Below are positions 17,899-26,589 of a DNA stretch of 64,000 bases, piece after piece; within the stretch, counting starts at the first letter, position 1, and each line of letters begins with the position of its first letter. Source of the stretch: Pseudomonas cedrina subsp. cedrina (GTDB taxonomy: Bacteria > Pseudomonadota > Gammaproteobacteria > Pseudomonadales > Pseudomonadaceae); assembly GCF_001983175.1 (NCBI RefSeq), contig NZ_MNPW01000008.1, positions 186,001 to 250,000 of the forward strand. The letters run 5' to 3'. The position numbers and the translations under genes are program-made. The notes beneath the pieces are model-generated. The model did not search any database, had not been told where the DNA came from, and saw only the letters and a program-made list of their open reading frames with translations.

Positions 17899-19236
17899 AT
17901 GACCGAATCCGTCGAGTCCTTCCTCGCCCGCCTCAAGAAACGCGACCCCGACCAGCCGGAATTCCACCAGGCCGTAGAAGAAGTCCTACGCAGCCTGTGG
18001 CCGTTTCTCGAAGCCAACCCCCATTACCTGAGCGCCGGCATTCTGGAGCGCATCTGCGAACCTGAACGTGCGATTACTTTCCGGGTGTCGTGGGTGGATG
18101 ATCAGGGCAAGGCTCAGGTCAATCGCGGTTTCCGTATCCAGATGAACAGCGCCATCGGCCCTTACAAAGGTGGCCTGCGCTTCCATCCTTCGGTGAACCT
18201 TGGGGTGCTGAAGTTTCTCGCCTTCGAGCAGACCTTCAAGAATTCCCTGACCTCGCTGCCCATGGGCGGCGGTAAAGGTGGCTCGGATTTCGACCCCAAG
18301 GGCAAGAGCGACGCCGAAGTCATGCGCTTCTGCCAGGCGTTCATGAGCGAGCTGTACCGCCATATCGGCGCGGATGTGGATGTACCGGCCGGCGATATCG
18401 GCGTGGGCGCCCGTGAGATCGGCTTCCTGTTTGGCCAGTACAAACGCCTGAGCAACCAGTTCACCTCGGTGTTGACCGGCAAGGGCATGACCTACGGCGG
18501 CAGCCTGATCCGGCCGGAAGCCACCGGTTTCGGCTGCGTGTACTTCGCTGAAGAAATGCTCAAGCGCAACGGCCAGCGGGTTGAAGGCAAGCGCGTGGCC
18601 GTGTCCGGCTCCGGTAACGTGGCGCAATACGCGGCGCGCAAGGTCATGGACCTGGGCGGCCAAGTGATTTCCCTGTCTGACTCCGAAGGCACCCTGTACG
18701 CCGAAAACGGCTTGACCGAAGAACAATGGTCGGCGCTGCTGGCGCTGAAAAACGTGCAGCGCGGTCGCATCAGCGAACTGGCCGAGCGTTTCGGCCTGGA
18801 GTTCCGCAACGGCCAGGCACCCTGGGCACTGGCCTGCGACATCGCATTGCCCTGCGCGACCCAGAACGAACTCGACGCCGACGCCGCACGCACGCTGCTG
18901 CGCAACGGCTGCATCTGCGTGGCCGAAGGCGCCAACATGCCGACGACGCTTGCGGCTGTGGATATCTTTATCGAGGCCGGTATTCTGTTCGCGCCGGGCA
19001 AGGCGTCGAATGCCGGGGGCGTTGCGGTCAGTGGCCTGGAAATGTCGCAGAACGCCATGCGCCTGCTGTGGACCGCCGGTGAAGTGGACAGCAAGCTGCA
19101 CAGCATCATGCAGTCCATCCACCACGCCTGCGTGCATTACGGCGAAGAAGACGGGCGGATCAACTACGTGAAAGGCGCGAACATCGCAGGTTTCGTCAAA
19201 GTCGCTGACGCGATGCTCGCCCAAGGCATCGTCTAA
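17899..19236 (+). CDS. gdhA: NADP-specific glutamate dehydrogenase, 445 aa
   Basis: Assimilatory enzyme that makes glutamate from 2-oxoglutarate, ammonia and NADPH. The catalytic-site segment LPMGGGKGGSDFDPKGKSD (about residues 120-138) and the substrate-binding GPYKGGLRFHPSVN (about 88-101) are intact. The Rossmann motif is seen as VSGSGNVAQYAARK. Length equals the hexameric bacterial class (about 447 aa). The ATG at 17,899 is chosen over the in-frame TTG at 17,884 because it gives the family N-terminus. About 190 bp of AT-rich leader precede it. Its stop overlaps the stop of the convergent gene by 4 bp. Confidence 0.96.
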   Translation: MTESVESFLARLKKRDPDQPEFHQAVEEVLRSLWPFLEANPHYLSAGILERICEPERAITFRVSWVDDQGKAQVNRGFRIQMNSAIGPYKGGLRFHPSVNLGVLKFLAFEQTFKNSLTSLPMGGGKGGSDFDPKGKSDAEVMRFCQAFMSELYRHIGADVDVPAGDIGVGAREIGFLFGQYKRLSNQFTSVLTGKGMTYGGSLIRPEATGFGCVYFAEEMLKRNGQRVEGKRVAVSGSGNVAQYAARKVMDLGGQVISLSDSEGTLYAENGLTEEQWSALLALKNVQRGRISELAERFGLEFRNGQAPWALACDIALPCATQNELDADAARTLLRNGCICVAEGANMPTTLAAVDIFIEAGILFAPGKASNAGGVAVSGLEMSQNAMRLLWTAGEVDSKLHSIMQSIHHACVHYGEEDGRINYVKGANIAGFVKVADAMLAQGIV

Positions 19237-19730
19237 ACCTCGGGCTCGATGCGCAGCACTTCAATCAACTGGTCACCGACGGGGCGTTTCCACAACACCT
19301 CGTCGCCTACCTGGGCACCCAGCAACGCGCGGCCCAGGGGCGAGCCCCAGTTGATCAAGCCGGCGCCCGCATCGGCCTGGTCCTCGCCGACCAACTGGAT
19401 ACGCTGCTGTTCGTCCTGTTCAGTGGCGAAGGTCACCCAGCTGCCAATCTGTACCTTGTCGGTGGAAGTGGCCGGTACCACGACCTGGGCGCTTTGTACG
19501 CGCTGGTTGAAGTAACGCAGATCCCGTTCAAGGTCAGCCTGGCGCTGTTTATCAGCCTGCTCGCCCTTGGTGGATTCGCTGCTGTATGCCTGCTGCAACT
19601 GCGCGACCTTGGCCTGCAACTGCGCCAGCCCCTGTGCGGTCAGGCGATTGGGTTGCTGGCTGACTTGGCGTTCCACTGGCTGATCAGCCTGGGCGGCGGC
19701 GTTGTCTTCATTTACAAATGCACGGCTCAT
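19233..19730 (-). CDS. GreA/GreB-family transcription factor-like protein, 165 aa
   Basis: Two-part protein with a Gre-type architecture. The N-terminal half (about 25-85) is a predicted coiled coil (LAQLQAKVAQLQQAYSSEST...). The C-terminal half is a Gre FKBP-like domain ending in GSPLGRALLGAQVGDEVLWK, the classic Gre C-terminal signature. The ATG at 19,730 has GGGAGAA upstream. Gre proteins bind RNA polymerase through the C-terminal domain. True GreA/B carry two acidic residues at the coiled-coil tip; this protein has a longer, divergent tip, so transcript-cleavage activity is uncertain and a regulatory Gre-like role is possible. Confidence 0.8.
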   Translation of the reverse strand: MSRAFVNEDNAAAQADQPVERQVSQQPNRLTAQGLAQLQAKVAQLQQAYSSESTKGEQADKQRQADLERDLRYFNQRVQSAQVVVPATSTDKVQIGSWVTFATEQDEQQRIQLVGEDQADAGAGLINWGSPLGRALLGAQVGDEVLWKRPVGDQLIEVLRIEPEV

Positions 19731-19800
19731 GGTGTTCTCCCTCAATGGAGTTTGGGCCATGTTCACCGCGCTTTAGTTTCGATGGATATCTGAAAGCGAC

Positions 19801-20157
19801 CTATTGCGAGCGATAAGCCCTGGCGGCGTCGCGGTCTTTCTCCTGTTGCCACGCCCGATCCCGGTCATCCCAGTGGCGTTCCTTATAGTCGCGCAGGTCC
19901 TCGTTCTCGCGCATCGCCTTGCACTGGCGAAAACCGTCTTCCCAGCCTTCGGCGTATTGCCGGTCCTTGAGATAGCGAGCAACGTTCTTGCGAAACTCAC
20001 CGGTAATCACCCCGGCGGCCTGGCGACCGCTGCTGCAGCCATCATCGAAGCCGTCGGCAAAAGCCGGTGGGTAACCCTTGGCCAGCAAATCCTGGTGAGT
20101 TGACTGGCAACCCGACAACACCATCACTGCACACAGCAATACCGCAGACCGCCACAT
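19801..20157 (-). CDS. small lipoprotein, 118 aa
   Basis: The signal sequence ends in the lipobox VLSGCQS, so this is a predicted lipoprotein attached at Cys16. The mature part is hydrophilic and strongly charged, with tandem FADGFDDGCSSGRQAAG and YAEGWEDGFRQCKAM segments (an F/W-x-D-G-x pattern with a cysteine each) and a C-terminal arginine/aspartate-rich helix. I do not know the function. It is transcribed toward the Gre-like gene, 70 bp away. Confidence 0.75.
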   Translation of the reverse strand: MWRSAVLLCAVMVLSGCQSTHQDLLAKGYPPAFADGFDDGCSSGRQAAGVITGEFRKNVARYLKDRQYAEGWEDGFRQCKAMRENEDLRDYKERHWDDRDRAWQQEKDRDAARAYRSQ

Positions 20158-20349
20158 GGCGTACTCCCTGGCCGTTTCACGGCTTATAGGGAGAAGTCTA
20201 GATCGGGATTCGTTGGGGGGATGTGAAAGGGGTGTGAGAAAGGTGTTGTTAAAGGGCCATCAACGACGATTCCCTTTAAATTGCAGGACGTTTCCTAGAG
20301 AATCTCCGGCCTATTGCGGCTTAGGGTTTGGGCCACTAGTCTCCTGGCT

Positions 20350-20585
20350 TCGCTGTGAAAACAGCGACCGGGTTTAGCGACCCGAACCACTGAGACTCAT
20401 CCTCTTTACACACTGGCAGGCGGTTCTTGCGCCTATCGGTATCGTGTTATGGCGGCTGTGCGCGGGAGATCTTCGGATCTACCGGGTGTCTAGGTGACCG
20501 GTTCGCTAACCTGCGTACAGCTGCCACCCCATTATGTTTAGCGACGTGCTGTGGTGGTCCTTTATCTCACTTAGTAGGTACACCA
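20350..20585 (+). promoter_or_regulatory. structured leader of a DUF3077-type gene (copy A)
   Basis: Conserved 5' leader shared with the genes at 48,108 and 48,913. Elements in order: hairpin TCGCTG/CAGCGA (20,350-20,367); motif U1 TTTAGCGA (20,373-20,380); stem strand GGCGGCTGTGCG (20,451-20,462); hairpin AGATC-TTCG-GATCT (20,467-20,480); motif M TCGCTAA (20,503-20,509); stem strand CGTACAGCTGCC (20,514-20,525), which pairs with the first strand over 12 positions; motif U2 TTAGCGA (20,538-20,544); start codon at 20,586. M is complementary to both U1 and U2. If the 12-bp stem forms, M-U2 pairing would create a pseudoknot. Confidence 0.7.
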
Positions 20586-20876
20586 ATGTCTAAAGTCGTC
20601 CCTGATCCACCCCTGTCCTCAATCACCACCCTCGGCGTCGTCACTTTTGGTGACTACGGCGAAAACGAAAAACCGCTGTTCCGCGTCAATTCCGGCATGC
20701 CGATTGATGAAGCACTGGAACACGCCTCCACTTTGCTTTTCTACTCCAAGAAACTCGCCATGGAAGCCGCGATGGATGTGCGTGGCGAACAATACGCATG
20801 GGCTGCGCATTACCTGTGCGAGATGGGCAAGGCCGTAGTGGATGATCTGACCCAAGCGATGACACCTGCCGCTTAA
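20586..20876 (+). CDS. DUF3077-type small protein, 96 aa
   Basis: Small cytoplasmic protein typical of pseudomonads, which often carry many paralogues. The start MSKVVPDPP is the family N-terminus (V-P-D/N-P-P). The middle segment GMPIDEALEHASTLLFYSKK and a C-terminal amphipathic helix ending in AVVDDLTQAM fit the DUF3077 pattern. No catalytic motif is seen and the function is unknown. The ATG at 20,586 is used; the frame stays open upstream through the structured leader, but that part is conserved as nucleic acid and lacks protein family features. The RBS is weak (TAGGT), so the leader may control translation. Confidence 0.8.
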   Translation: MSKVVPDPPLSSITTLGVVTFGDYGENEKPLFRVNSGMPIDEALEHASTLLFYSKKLAMEAAMDVRGEQYAWAAHYLCEMGKAVVDDLTQAMTPAA

Positions 20877-20918
20877 GGGCTGGGCAACGCGATGTATTTG
20901 AATGCATGTTGACCAAAG

Positions 20919-21020
20919 GTGGGAGCGGGCTTGCCCGCGAATGCAGTGTATCAGTCAAGTATCCGGTGACTGACACGACGCCTTCGCGGGCAAGTCGAAT
21001 CGTCGCACCGCCGCTCCCAC
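20919..21020. repeat. REP doublet with an interrupted arm
   Basis: The left arm GTGGGAGCGGGCTTGCCCGC is intact (20,919-20,938). The right arm reads TTCGCGGGCAAG, then about 16 unrelated bases, then CCGCTCCCAC ending at 21,020. The insertion breaks the palindrome, which is unusual among the other copies here. Confidence 0.85.
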
Positions 21021-21051
21021 ATTTTGATCTCTATTGGGCTTTAGATACGGG

Positions 21052-22905
21052 TCAGTAGTGATACCACTTCACCTCAAGCATCACTTCATTCACCGGCGTC
21101 GACAAATGGCTGTACTCGCGCTGCGCGCTCAGGCGCAGGCCCAGGTTGCGCGACAGTTCCCATTGCTGGTTGAGGCTGATGCTGCGGCGCACTTCGCCAT
21201 TGGTGAAAAAATCACCCTTGGCTTCCAGGCTCAAATTGCCCAGTGGGTTTTTCCACAGCACGCCGGTATTGAACCCGGCCGCCGGGGAGATGGCTTCGTT
21301 GAAGTCATTGTTGTGTTCCACACGCACGGTGCCGAGGGCGAAGCCGAGCATGTCGTCGCGCAGTTGCCAGGTGCCGCCGGCGCCGCCGTTGACGTGGGCG
21401 ACCAGGGTTTCGTCATCGTGTTTGCCAGGTACCCGCTCGAGGCCGCCGGTGACTTGCCATGACCACGGCTGCAACAGGGCGTTGCGCGGGGTCAGGGAGC
21501 GGATGGTGGCCAGGTCCAGTTGCTGCAGTTGCCAGTGGTTGCCTTCGTACTGGCGCAGTTTCATTTGCAGGATTTCGATCTGCGCGCCGAGTGGGAAGCC
21601 TTCGGCGTTGTCGTTGAGGTCGTGGTAGGCCATGCGCAGGCCGTATTCACCGAACGCCTTGTCGCCACGGGTGCCGATGCCGGCTTGCCAGGTGCGCGAT
21701 TCGTGGCCGTTTTCCGGCAGGCCTGGGGGCGTGATCTTCAGGTCGGGCGCGGGGTTCTGGTTGATCGCGCGCAGCAGTTCGAAGCTGCGCTGGGAGCGGG
21801 CGGTGTCGCGTTCCAGGCCATTGGCGCGGTAGCGGCCCAGGCGATAAGCGGCGTCGATGATCAGGGCCTGGCGCTCGCGGGGCAACGCTTTGAAGGCTGG
21901 CTCCTGCAATTGTTTCTGGTCGTCGCTGACTTTGAGCACCCACTGCTGCTCATCACCGTCCAGCGGTTTGGCGCGTTCGAGCAGCTCGCGCTCACGGGAC
22001 GGCCGGTAATCGATCTTTTCTACAAGACCTGCCTCTTTCACGGCCTTGACCGTGTCGGTCGGGATGGCGGTGAGCGGAAACTGTTCGGTCAGGCGCAGGC
22101 CGGGGCGCGCCACTTGCAGCAGTTCGAGCAGGCGATAGGAGCAGTTTTCGTCGAAGAAGAAATAGTCGAACTGGATCTGCTTGAGTTCCCACACGTGCTC
22201 GACCATGCGTTTGGTCTCGACTTCGGTCAGGTTCAGGCGGTATTCCCACAGGTCACGGTTTTCGAGGCTACGGTACTCGGAAAGTTTTTCCTGGTAGGGC
22301 ACCAGGGCGAACAGGCCGGGGTAACCACCCATCAGGCCTTTCCAGGCATAGAGGATGCTGTTGTCGGAACCCTCGATATAAGCGCCGAAATTGATCGCGT
22401 AGCTGAGCAGGGCGGTGTTGTTGCTCTGTACGTCGGCCTGGTCGATGCGCAGCAGGGTGTGGCCGAACATCGAGGACGGGCTGTTGAGGTAGGCCGCCGG
22501 GAAGATCATCACCGCGCTGTGGGGGGCGACGTCCTTGAACCATTGCTTGAATTCTGTGCAGTCCACCGCAGGCAGGTCAGTGAGGTGCAACTGATCCTTG
22601 AGCCAGCGGGTACGTGCGGGATAAACGCATTGGGCATGTTTTTCGCCAAGGCTGGCCGGTGCGTAGAGCGCATCAACGGTGGCCTTGAGTTCGGCGTCGG
22701 GATGGTGGGCGCCATCGGCGGCGAGGAAAAACTTCTTATCGCTGACATAGCTGCGCCAGCCACTGATTTTACCGGCTTCGTAATGGCCCAGAGAGAGCCA
22801 GAACGGATCATTGGCCAGGTGCTGCAAACGTTGTTCATCGATAGGCGGCGCCGCGTACAGCGGGGCGCAGGTAAAGAGTGCCAGCCAGGCAAAGCGTTTG
22901 AGCAT
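21052..22905 (-). CDS. DUF4105-domain secreted protein, 617 aa
   Basis: Large envelope protein with signal peptide MLKRFAWLALFTCAPLYA. The central part (about residues 120-290) fits DUF4105: YLNSPSSMFGHTLLRID, followed by a long conserved stretch with FFDENCSYRLLELL, which recalls an NlpC-like Cys/His arrangement. The C-terminal 200 residues alternate short polar/hydrophobic strands and end in VMLEVKWYHY, consistent with a beta-barrel or beta-rich outer-membrane part. Exact function unknown. It lies downstream of the DUF3015 gene in the same direction, with a terminator between, so it probably has its own promoter. Confidence 0.8.
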   Translation of the reverse strand: MLKRFAWLALFTCAPLYAAPPIDEQRLQHLANDPFWLSLGHYEAGKISGWRSYVSDKKFFLAADGAHHPDAELKATVDALYAPASLGEKHAQCVYPARTRWLKDQLHLTDLPAVDCTEFKQWFKDVAPHSAVMIFPAAYLNSPSSMFGHTLLRIDQADVQSNNTALLSYAINFGAYIEGSDNSILYAWKGLMGGYPGLFALVPYQEKLSEYRSLENRDLWEYRLNLTEVETKRMVEHVWELKQIQFDYFFFDENCSYRLLELLQVARPGLRLTEQFPLTAIPTDTVKAVKEAGLVEKIDYRPSRERELLERAKPLDGDEQQWVLKVSDDQKQLQEPAFKALPRERQALIIDAAYRLGRYRANGLERDTARSQRSFELLRAINQNPAPDLKITPPGLPENGHESRTWQAGIGTRGDKAFGEYGLRMAYHDLNDNAEGFPLGAQIEILQMKLRQYEGNHWQLQQLDLATIRSLTPRNALLQPWSWQVTGGLERVPGKHDDETLVAHVNGGAGGTWQLRDDMLGFALGTVRVEHNNDFNEAISPAAGFNTGVLWKNPLGNLSLEAKGDFFTNGEVRRSISLNQQWELSRNLGLRLSAQREYSHLSTPVNEVMLEVKWYHY

Positions 22906-22954
22906 AGGGGCAACTTAAGTCGGAATAAATAAAGACCCAAAGAGGAGGCGGGTC

Positions 22955-22987
22955 CAAAAAAGAGCCCGCGCCTTGGTAGGCGCGGGC
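22955..22987 (-). terminator. rho-independent terminator of the DUF3015 gene
   Basis: On the minus strand the stem GCCCGCGCC / GGCGCGGGC with a six-base loop is followed by TCTTTTTT, ten bases after the DUF3015 stop. Confidence 0.92.
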
Positions 22988-22996
22988 GGGTCGAGC

Positions 22997-23485
22997 TTAA
23001 GCCTGGGTAGCGTATTTCGCCAGACGGGCATCGCTTTTCAGTACGGCAATGGTGTTGTTGTGCACATCGTCAGCGGTCACGTCAGCCTTGCTGAAGATTT
23101 GCTGGAAGTGTTCGTGAGTCACGGCTGCGAAGTGCTCGCGGTCTTCCGGTGCAACGCCCAGTACCACCGCGTAGGTGGTCAGTGCTTCGCCATTACCCTT
23201 GGCCATGTCTTCGGACAGCTCGTTCATCATGCCATTCATGGCAATCCAGGACTTGCCACCATAGGACAGCGCGCTGTTGGTGCTGCAACCGTTGGTGCCC
23301 GAGGTCATGCCGAAGGTGGCGTTACCCGAAGTGCCGTTGGTGGTGGAAGCCAGGAAGTGAGCTGGAGTGCCACGCTGGCCTTCGAACAACATGTTGCCCC
23401 AACCGCAGTTCGGGCCACCTGGTGCTTCTGCCATTGCATTGAGGGATACGACGGTGAAGAGAGTACCGAGAAGGATCCGTTTCAT
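22997..23485 (-). CDS. DUF3015-family periplasmic protein, 162 aa
   Basis: Signal peptide MKRILLGTLFTVVSLNAMA, then a glycine/cysteine-rich N-terminal part (GPNCGWGNMLFEGQRG) and a C-terminal helical part (LTTYAVVLGVAPEDREHFA). This order, with two cysteines (GPNCG and TNGCSTN) that could form a disulfide, is typical of DUF3015 proteins, which are common in pseudomonads and uncharacterised. Single-gene transcript with its own terminator. Confidence 0.85.
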   Translation of the reverse strand: MKRILLGTLFTVVSLNAMAEAPGGPNCGWGNMLFEGQRGTPAHFLASTTNGTSGNATFGMTSGTNGCSTNSALSYGGKSWIAMNGMMNELSEDMAKGNGEALTTYAVVLGVAPEDREHFAAVTHEHFQQIFSKADVTADDVHNNTIAVLKSDARLAKYATQA

Positions 23486-23753
23486 AGCTTTGTTCTCTTT
23501 GTGTGCAAACCAATGGACAAGGGTTCAGGCACTTCATAGCGCCCTAGGGATCGGTTATTAGTCCAACCCGCGCAGTTTGGAGTTTAGGCACGTTCCAAGG
23601 GTTCCGTGAGTTTTTTATAAAACAACGAATCATGTCACGATATTTTTGCAGGACGCATCCCGCGTCCCTGCTTTCCCGAAAAGCGCGCCTTGCCAGAGCG
23701 CGTGACCGGGAGCCAGAATGCCCCATCTGCCCCGCCTGATGTAAGGAAGCCCG

Positions 23754-26192
23754 ATGCCTGATCCTGTTGCTGCCAGCTTGCGTCTAGCGCCCGAAGCGCT
23801 GACTCGCCCTTTCTCCGCTGAACAGTTCAGCTTCTCGACCACCAATGATCTGGAGCCTTTTCGCGGTGTGCTTGGCCAGGAACGTGCGGTTGAAGCCTTG
23901 CAGTTCGGTGTGGCCATGCCACGCCCCGGTTACAACGTTTTTGTCATGGGCGAGCCCGGTACCGGCCGCTTTTCGTTCGTCAAACGCTACCTGAAGGCCG
24001 AAGGCAAGCGCCTGCAGACCCCGGCTGACTGGGTCTATGTGAACAATTTCGATGAGCCACGCGAACCCCGTGCCCTGGAATTGCCGGGCGGCGCGGCGGC
24101 GGCGTTCATCGCCGATATCAATGGCCTGATCGACAACCTGGTCGCCACCTTCCCGGCGGCCTTCGAGCATCCCACCTACCAGCAGCGCAAAAGCGCCATC
24201 GACCGCGCCTTCAACCAGCGCTACGACAAGGCCCTGGACGTGATCGAGCGCCTGGCCCTGGAAAAAGACGTGGCGCTGTACCGCGACAGCAGCAATATCG
24301 CGTTTACCCCGATGCTCGACGGCAAGGCCCTGGACGAGGCCGAGTTCTCGCAGTTGCCGGAAGCCGATCGCGAGCGTTTCCACACCGACATATCCGAGTT
24401 GGAAGAGCGCCTCAACGAAGAACTGGCGAGCCTGCCGCAGTGGAAGCGTGAGTCCAACAACCAACTGCGTCAGTTCAACGAAGAAACCATCACCCTGGCC
24501 CTGCAGCCGTTGCTCGCACCGCTGTCGGAAAAGTACGCGGAAAATGCCGCCGTCTGCGGTTACCTGCAAGCGATGCAGGTGTACTTGCTCAAGACGGTGG
24601 TCGAGCAATTGGTCGATGATGCCAAGACCGACGCCCAGGCGCGCAAGCTGCTCGAAGAGCAATACTGCCCCAGCCTGGTGGTGGGCCATTCGCTCAACGG
24701 CGGCGCACCGGTGGTGTTTGAACCGCACCCGACCTACGACAACCTGTTCGGCCGCATCGAATACAGCACCGACCAGGGCGCGCTCTACACCACCTACCGC
24801 CAGTTGCGTCCGGGCGCCTTGCACCGTGCCAACGGCGGTTTCCTGATTCTTGAAGCCGAGAAAATGCTCAGCGAGCCGTTCGTGTGGGATGCGCTCAAGC
24901 GCGCCCTGCAGTCGCGCAAGCTGAAGATGGAGTCGCCGCTGGGCGAGCTGGGCCGCCTGGCCACCGTGACCCTCAACCCGCAGATGATCCCGTTGCAGGT
25001 CAAGGTGATCATCATCGGTTCGCGCCAGTTGTACTACGCGTTGCAGGACGCCGATCCGGACTTCCAGGAGATGTTCCGGGTGCTGGTGGACTTCGACGAA
25101 GACATCCCGATGGTCGACGAAAGCTTGGAGCAGTTCGCCCAGTTGCTCAAAACCCGCACCTCGGAAGAGGGCATGGCACCGCTGACGTCGGATGCGGTGG
25201 CGCGGCTGGCCACGTACAGCGCGCGATTGGCCGAGCACCAGGGGCGTTTGTCGGCGCGCATCGGCGACTTGTTCCAGTTGGTGAGCGAGGCGGACTTCAT
25301 TCGCCACCTGGCGGGTGACGAAATGACCGACGCCGGCCACATCGAGCGCGCGCTCAAGGCCAAGGCCACGCGCACCGGGCGGGTCTCGGCGCGGATTCTC
25401 GACGACATGCTCGCCGGGGTCATCCTGATCGACACTGCGGGCGCGGCGGTGGGCAAGTGCAACGGCCTGACAGTGCTGGAGGTGGGCGATTCGGCCTTCG
25501 GCGTGCCGGCGCGGATTTCCGCCACGGTGTACCCGGGCGGCAGCGGCATTGTCGACATCGAGCGTGAGGTCAACCTTGGCCAGCCGATCCACTCCAAGGG
25601 CGTGATGATCCTCACCGGGTACCTGGGCAGCCGCTATGCCCAGGAATTCCCACTGGCGATCTCGGCGAGTATCGCGCTGGAGCAGTCCTACGGTTATGTG
25701 GACGGCGACAGTGCGTCCCTGGGCGAAGCGTGCACCTTGATCTCGGCCCTGTCGAAGACGCCGCTCAAGCAGTGCTTTGCCATCACCGGCTCGATCAACC
25801 AATTTGGCGAAGTGCAGGCCGTGGGCGGGGTCAACGAGAAGATCGAAGGCTTCTTCCGTCTCTGCGAAGCGCGCGGTTTGACCGGGGAGCAGGGCGCGAT
25901 CATTCCCCAGGCCAACGTCGCCACGCTGATGCTCGATGAGAAAGTCCTGCAGGCCGTGCGCGCCGGACAGTTCCACATCTATGCCGTGCGCCAGGCGGAC
26001 GAGGCCTTGAGCCTGCTGGTGGGTGAGGACGCCGGTGAGCCGGATGCCGATGGGCAATTTCCCGAGGGCTCGGTGAATGCACGCGTGGTCGAGCGGTTGC
26101 GGGCGATTGCCGAGATGATCAGTGAGGAAGACTTGAAGGAGGCCGAGAAAGAGCTGGCGCTCCAGGCGTTGGCGGAAGCCAAGCCGAGCTGA
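23754..26192 (+). CDS. Lon-like ATP-dependent protease (LonB/AAA_32 type), 812 aa
   Basis: Cytoplasmic S16-type protease fused to an AAA+ module of the LonB-like class, distinct from housekeeping Lon. Walker A-like VMGEPGTGRFSFVKR lies at about residues 64-78; the usual GKS/T lysine is replaced by Arg in GTGR. A long helical insertion lies at about 150-290, and Walker B-like GGFLILEAEKML at about 360-371. The catalytic dyad is Ser in VDGDSASLGEAC (about 652) and Lys in VNEKIEGFF (about 695). The start ATG has AAGGAAG upstream. Homologues are often annotated only as an ATP-binding protein. Confidence 0.88.
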   Translation: MPDPVAASLRLAPEALTRPFSAEQFSFSTTNDLEPFRGVLGQERAVEALQFGVAMPRPGYNVFVMGEPGTGRFSFVKRYLKAEGKRLQTPADWVYVNNFDEPREPRALELPGGAAAAFIADINGLIDNLVATFPAAFEHPTYQQRKSAIDRAFNQRYDKALDVIERLALEKDVALYRDSSNIAFTPMLDGKALDEAEFSQLPEADRERFHTDISELEERLNEELASLPQWKRESNNQLRQFNEETITLALQPLLAPLSEKYAENAAVCGYLQAMQVYLLKTVVEQLVDDAKTDAQARKLLEEQYCPSLVVGHSLNGGAPVVFEPHPTYDNLFGRIEYSTDQGALYTTYRQLRPGALHRANGGFLILEAEKMLSEPFVWDALKRALQSRKLKMESPLGELGRLATVTLNPQMIPLQVKVIIIGSRQLYYALQDADPDFQEMFRVLVDFDEDIPMVDESLEQFAQLLKTRTSEEGMAPLTSDAVARLATYSARLAEHQGRLSARIGDLFQLVSEADFIRHLAGDEMTDAGHIERALKAKATRTGRVSARILDDMLAGVILIDTAGAAVGKCNGLTVLEVGDSAFGVPARISATVYPGGSGIVDIEREVNLGQPIHSKGVMILTGYLGSRYAQEFPLAISASIALEQSYGYVDGDSASLGEACTLISALSKTPLKQCFAITGSINQFGEVQAVGGVNEKIEGFFRLCEARGLTGEQGAIIPQANVATLMLDEKVLQAVRAGQFHIYAVRQADEALSLLVGEDAGEPDADGQFPEGSVNARVVERLRAIAEMISEEDLKEAEKELALQALAEAKPS

Positions 26193-26216
26193 TTGTTTGT
26201 CGTGACGAGGTCAAGT

Positions 26217-26382
26217 GTGGGAGCTGGCTTGCCTGCGATGACCATCTTTGTAGTGAGCGGGCTTGTCCCGCGCTGGGTGGCGAAGCCGCCCAAAACCAGG
26301 CGACCCGGTTCAATCTAGAACTCGGCGGTGTCTTTATTGGGGCGGCTCCGCCACCCAGCGCGGGACAAGCCCGCTCACTACA
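26217..26382. repeat. single REP arm followed by a second-family palindrome
   Basis: A solitary GTGGGAGCTGGCTTGCCTGC arm (26,217-26,236) is followed by a different inverted repeat, TGTAGTGAGCGGGCTTGTCC... at 26,249, mirrored to 26,382. The arms extend inward (CGCTGGGTGGCGAAGCCGCC versus GGCGGCTCCGCCACCCAGCG), about 40 bases each. Downstream, 26,438-26,461 carries a small hairpin GGGCCAAC/GTTGGTCCC. I see no gene in the 397 bases between the Lon-like gene and 26,590. Confidence 0.85.
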
Positions 26383-26589
26383 GATACGCCTGCGGTGTGG
26401 TTGGATCGCTTGCAAGGCTCGTCACTAAATTGACTCCAGCCTGAGGGGCCAACGCCCGTTGGTCCCTACAACCTTGGTTTGTTGTGGTTTTCTTCTATTC
26501 TTGATTCAGGGATATCCACTGGAGTCGCTGGATAGAAACAGCCTTGCCCCAGGCTGAGGCTGAACACCGACCTACCGAGGGTCGCCGCC

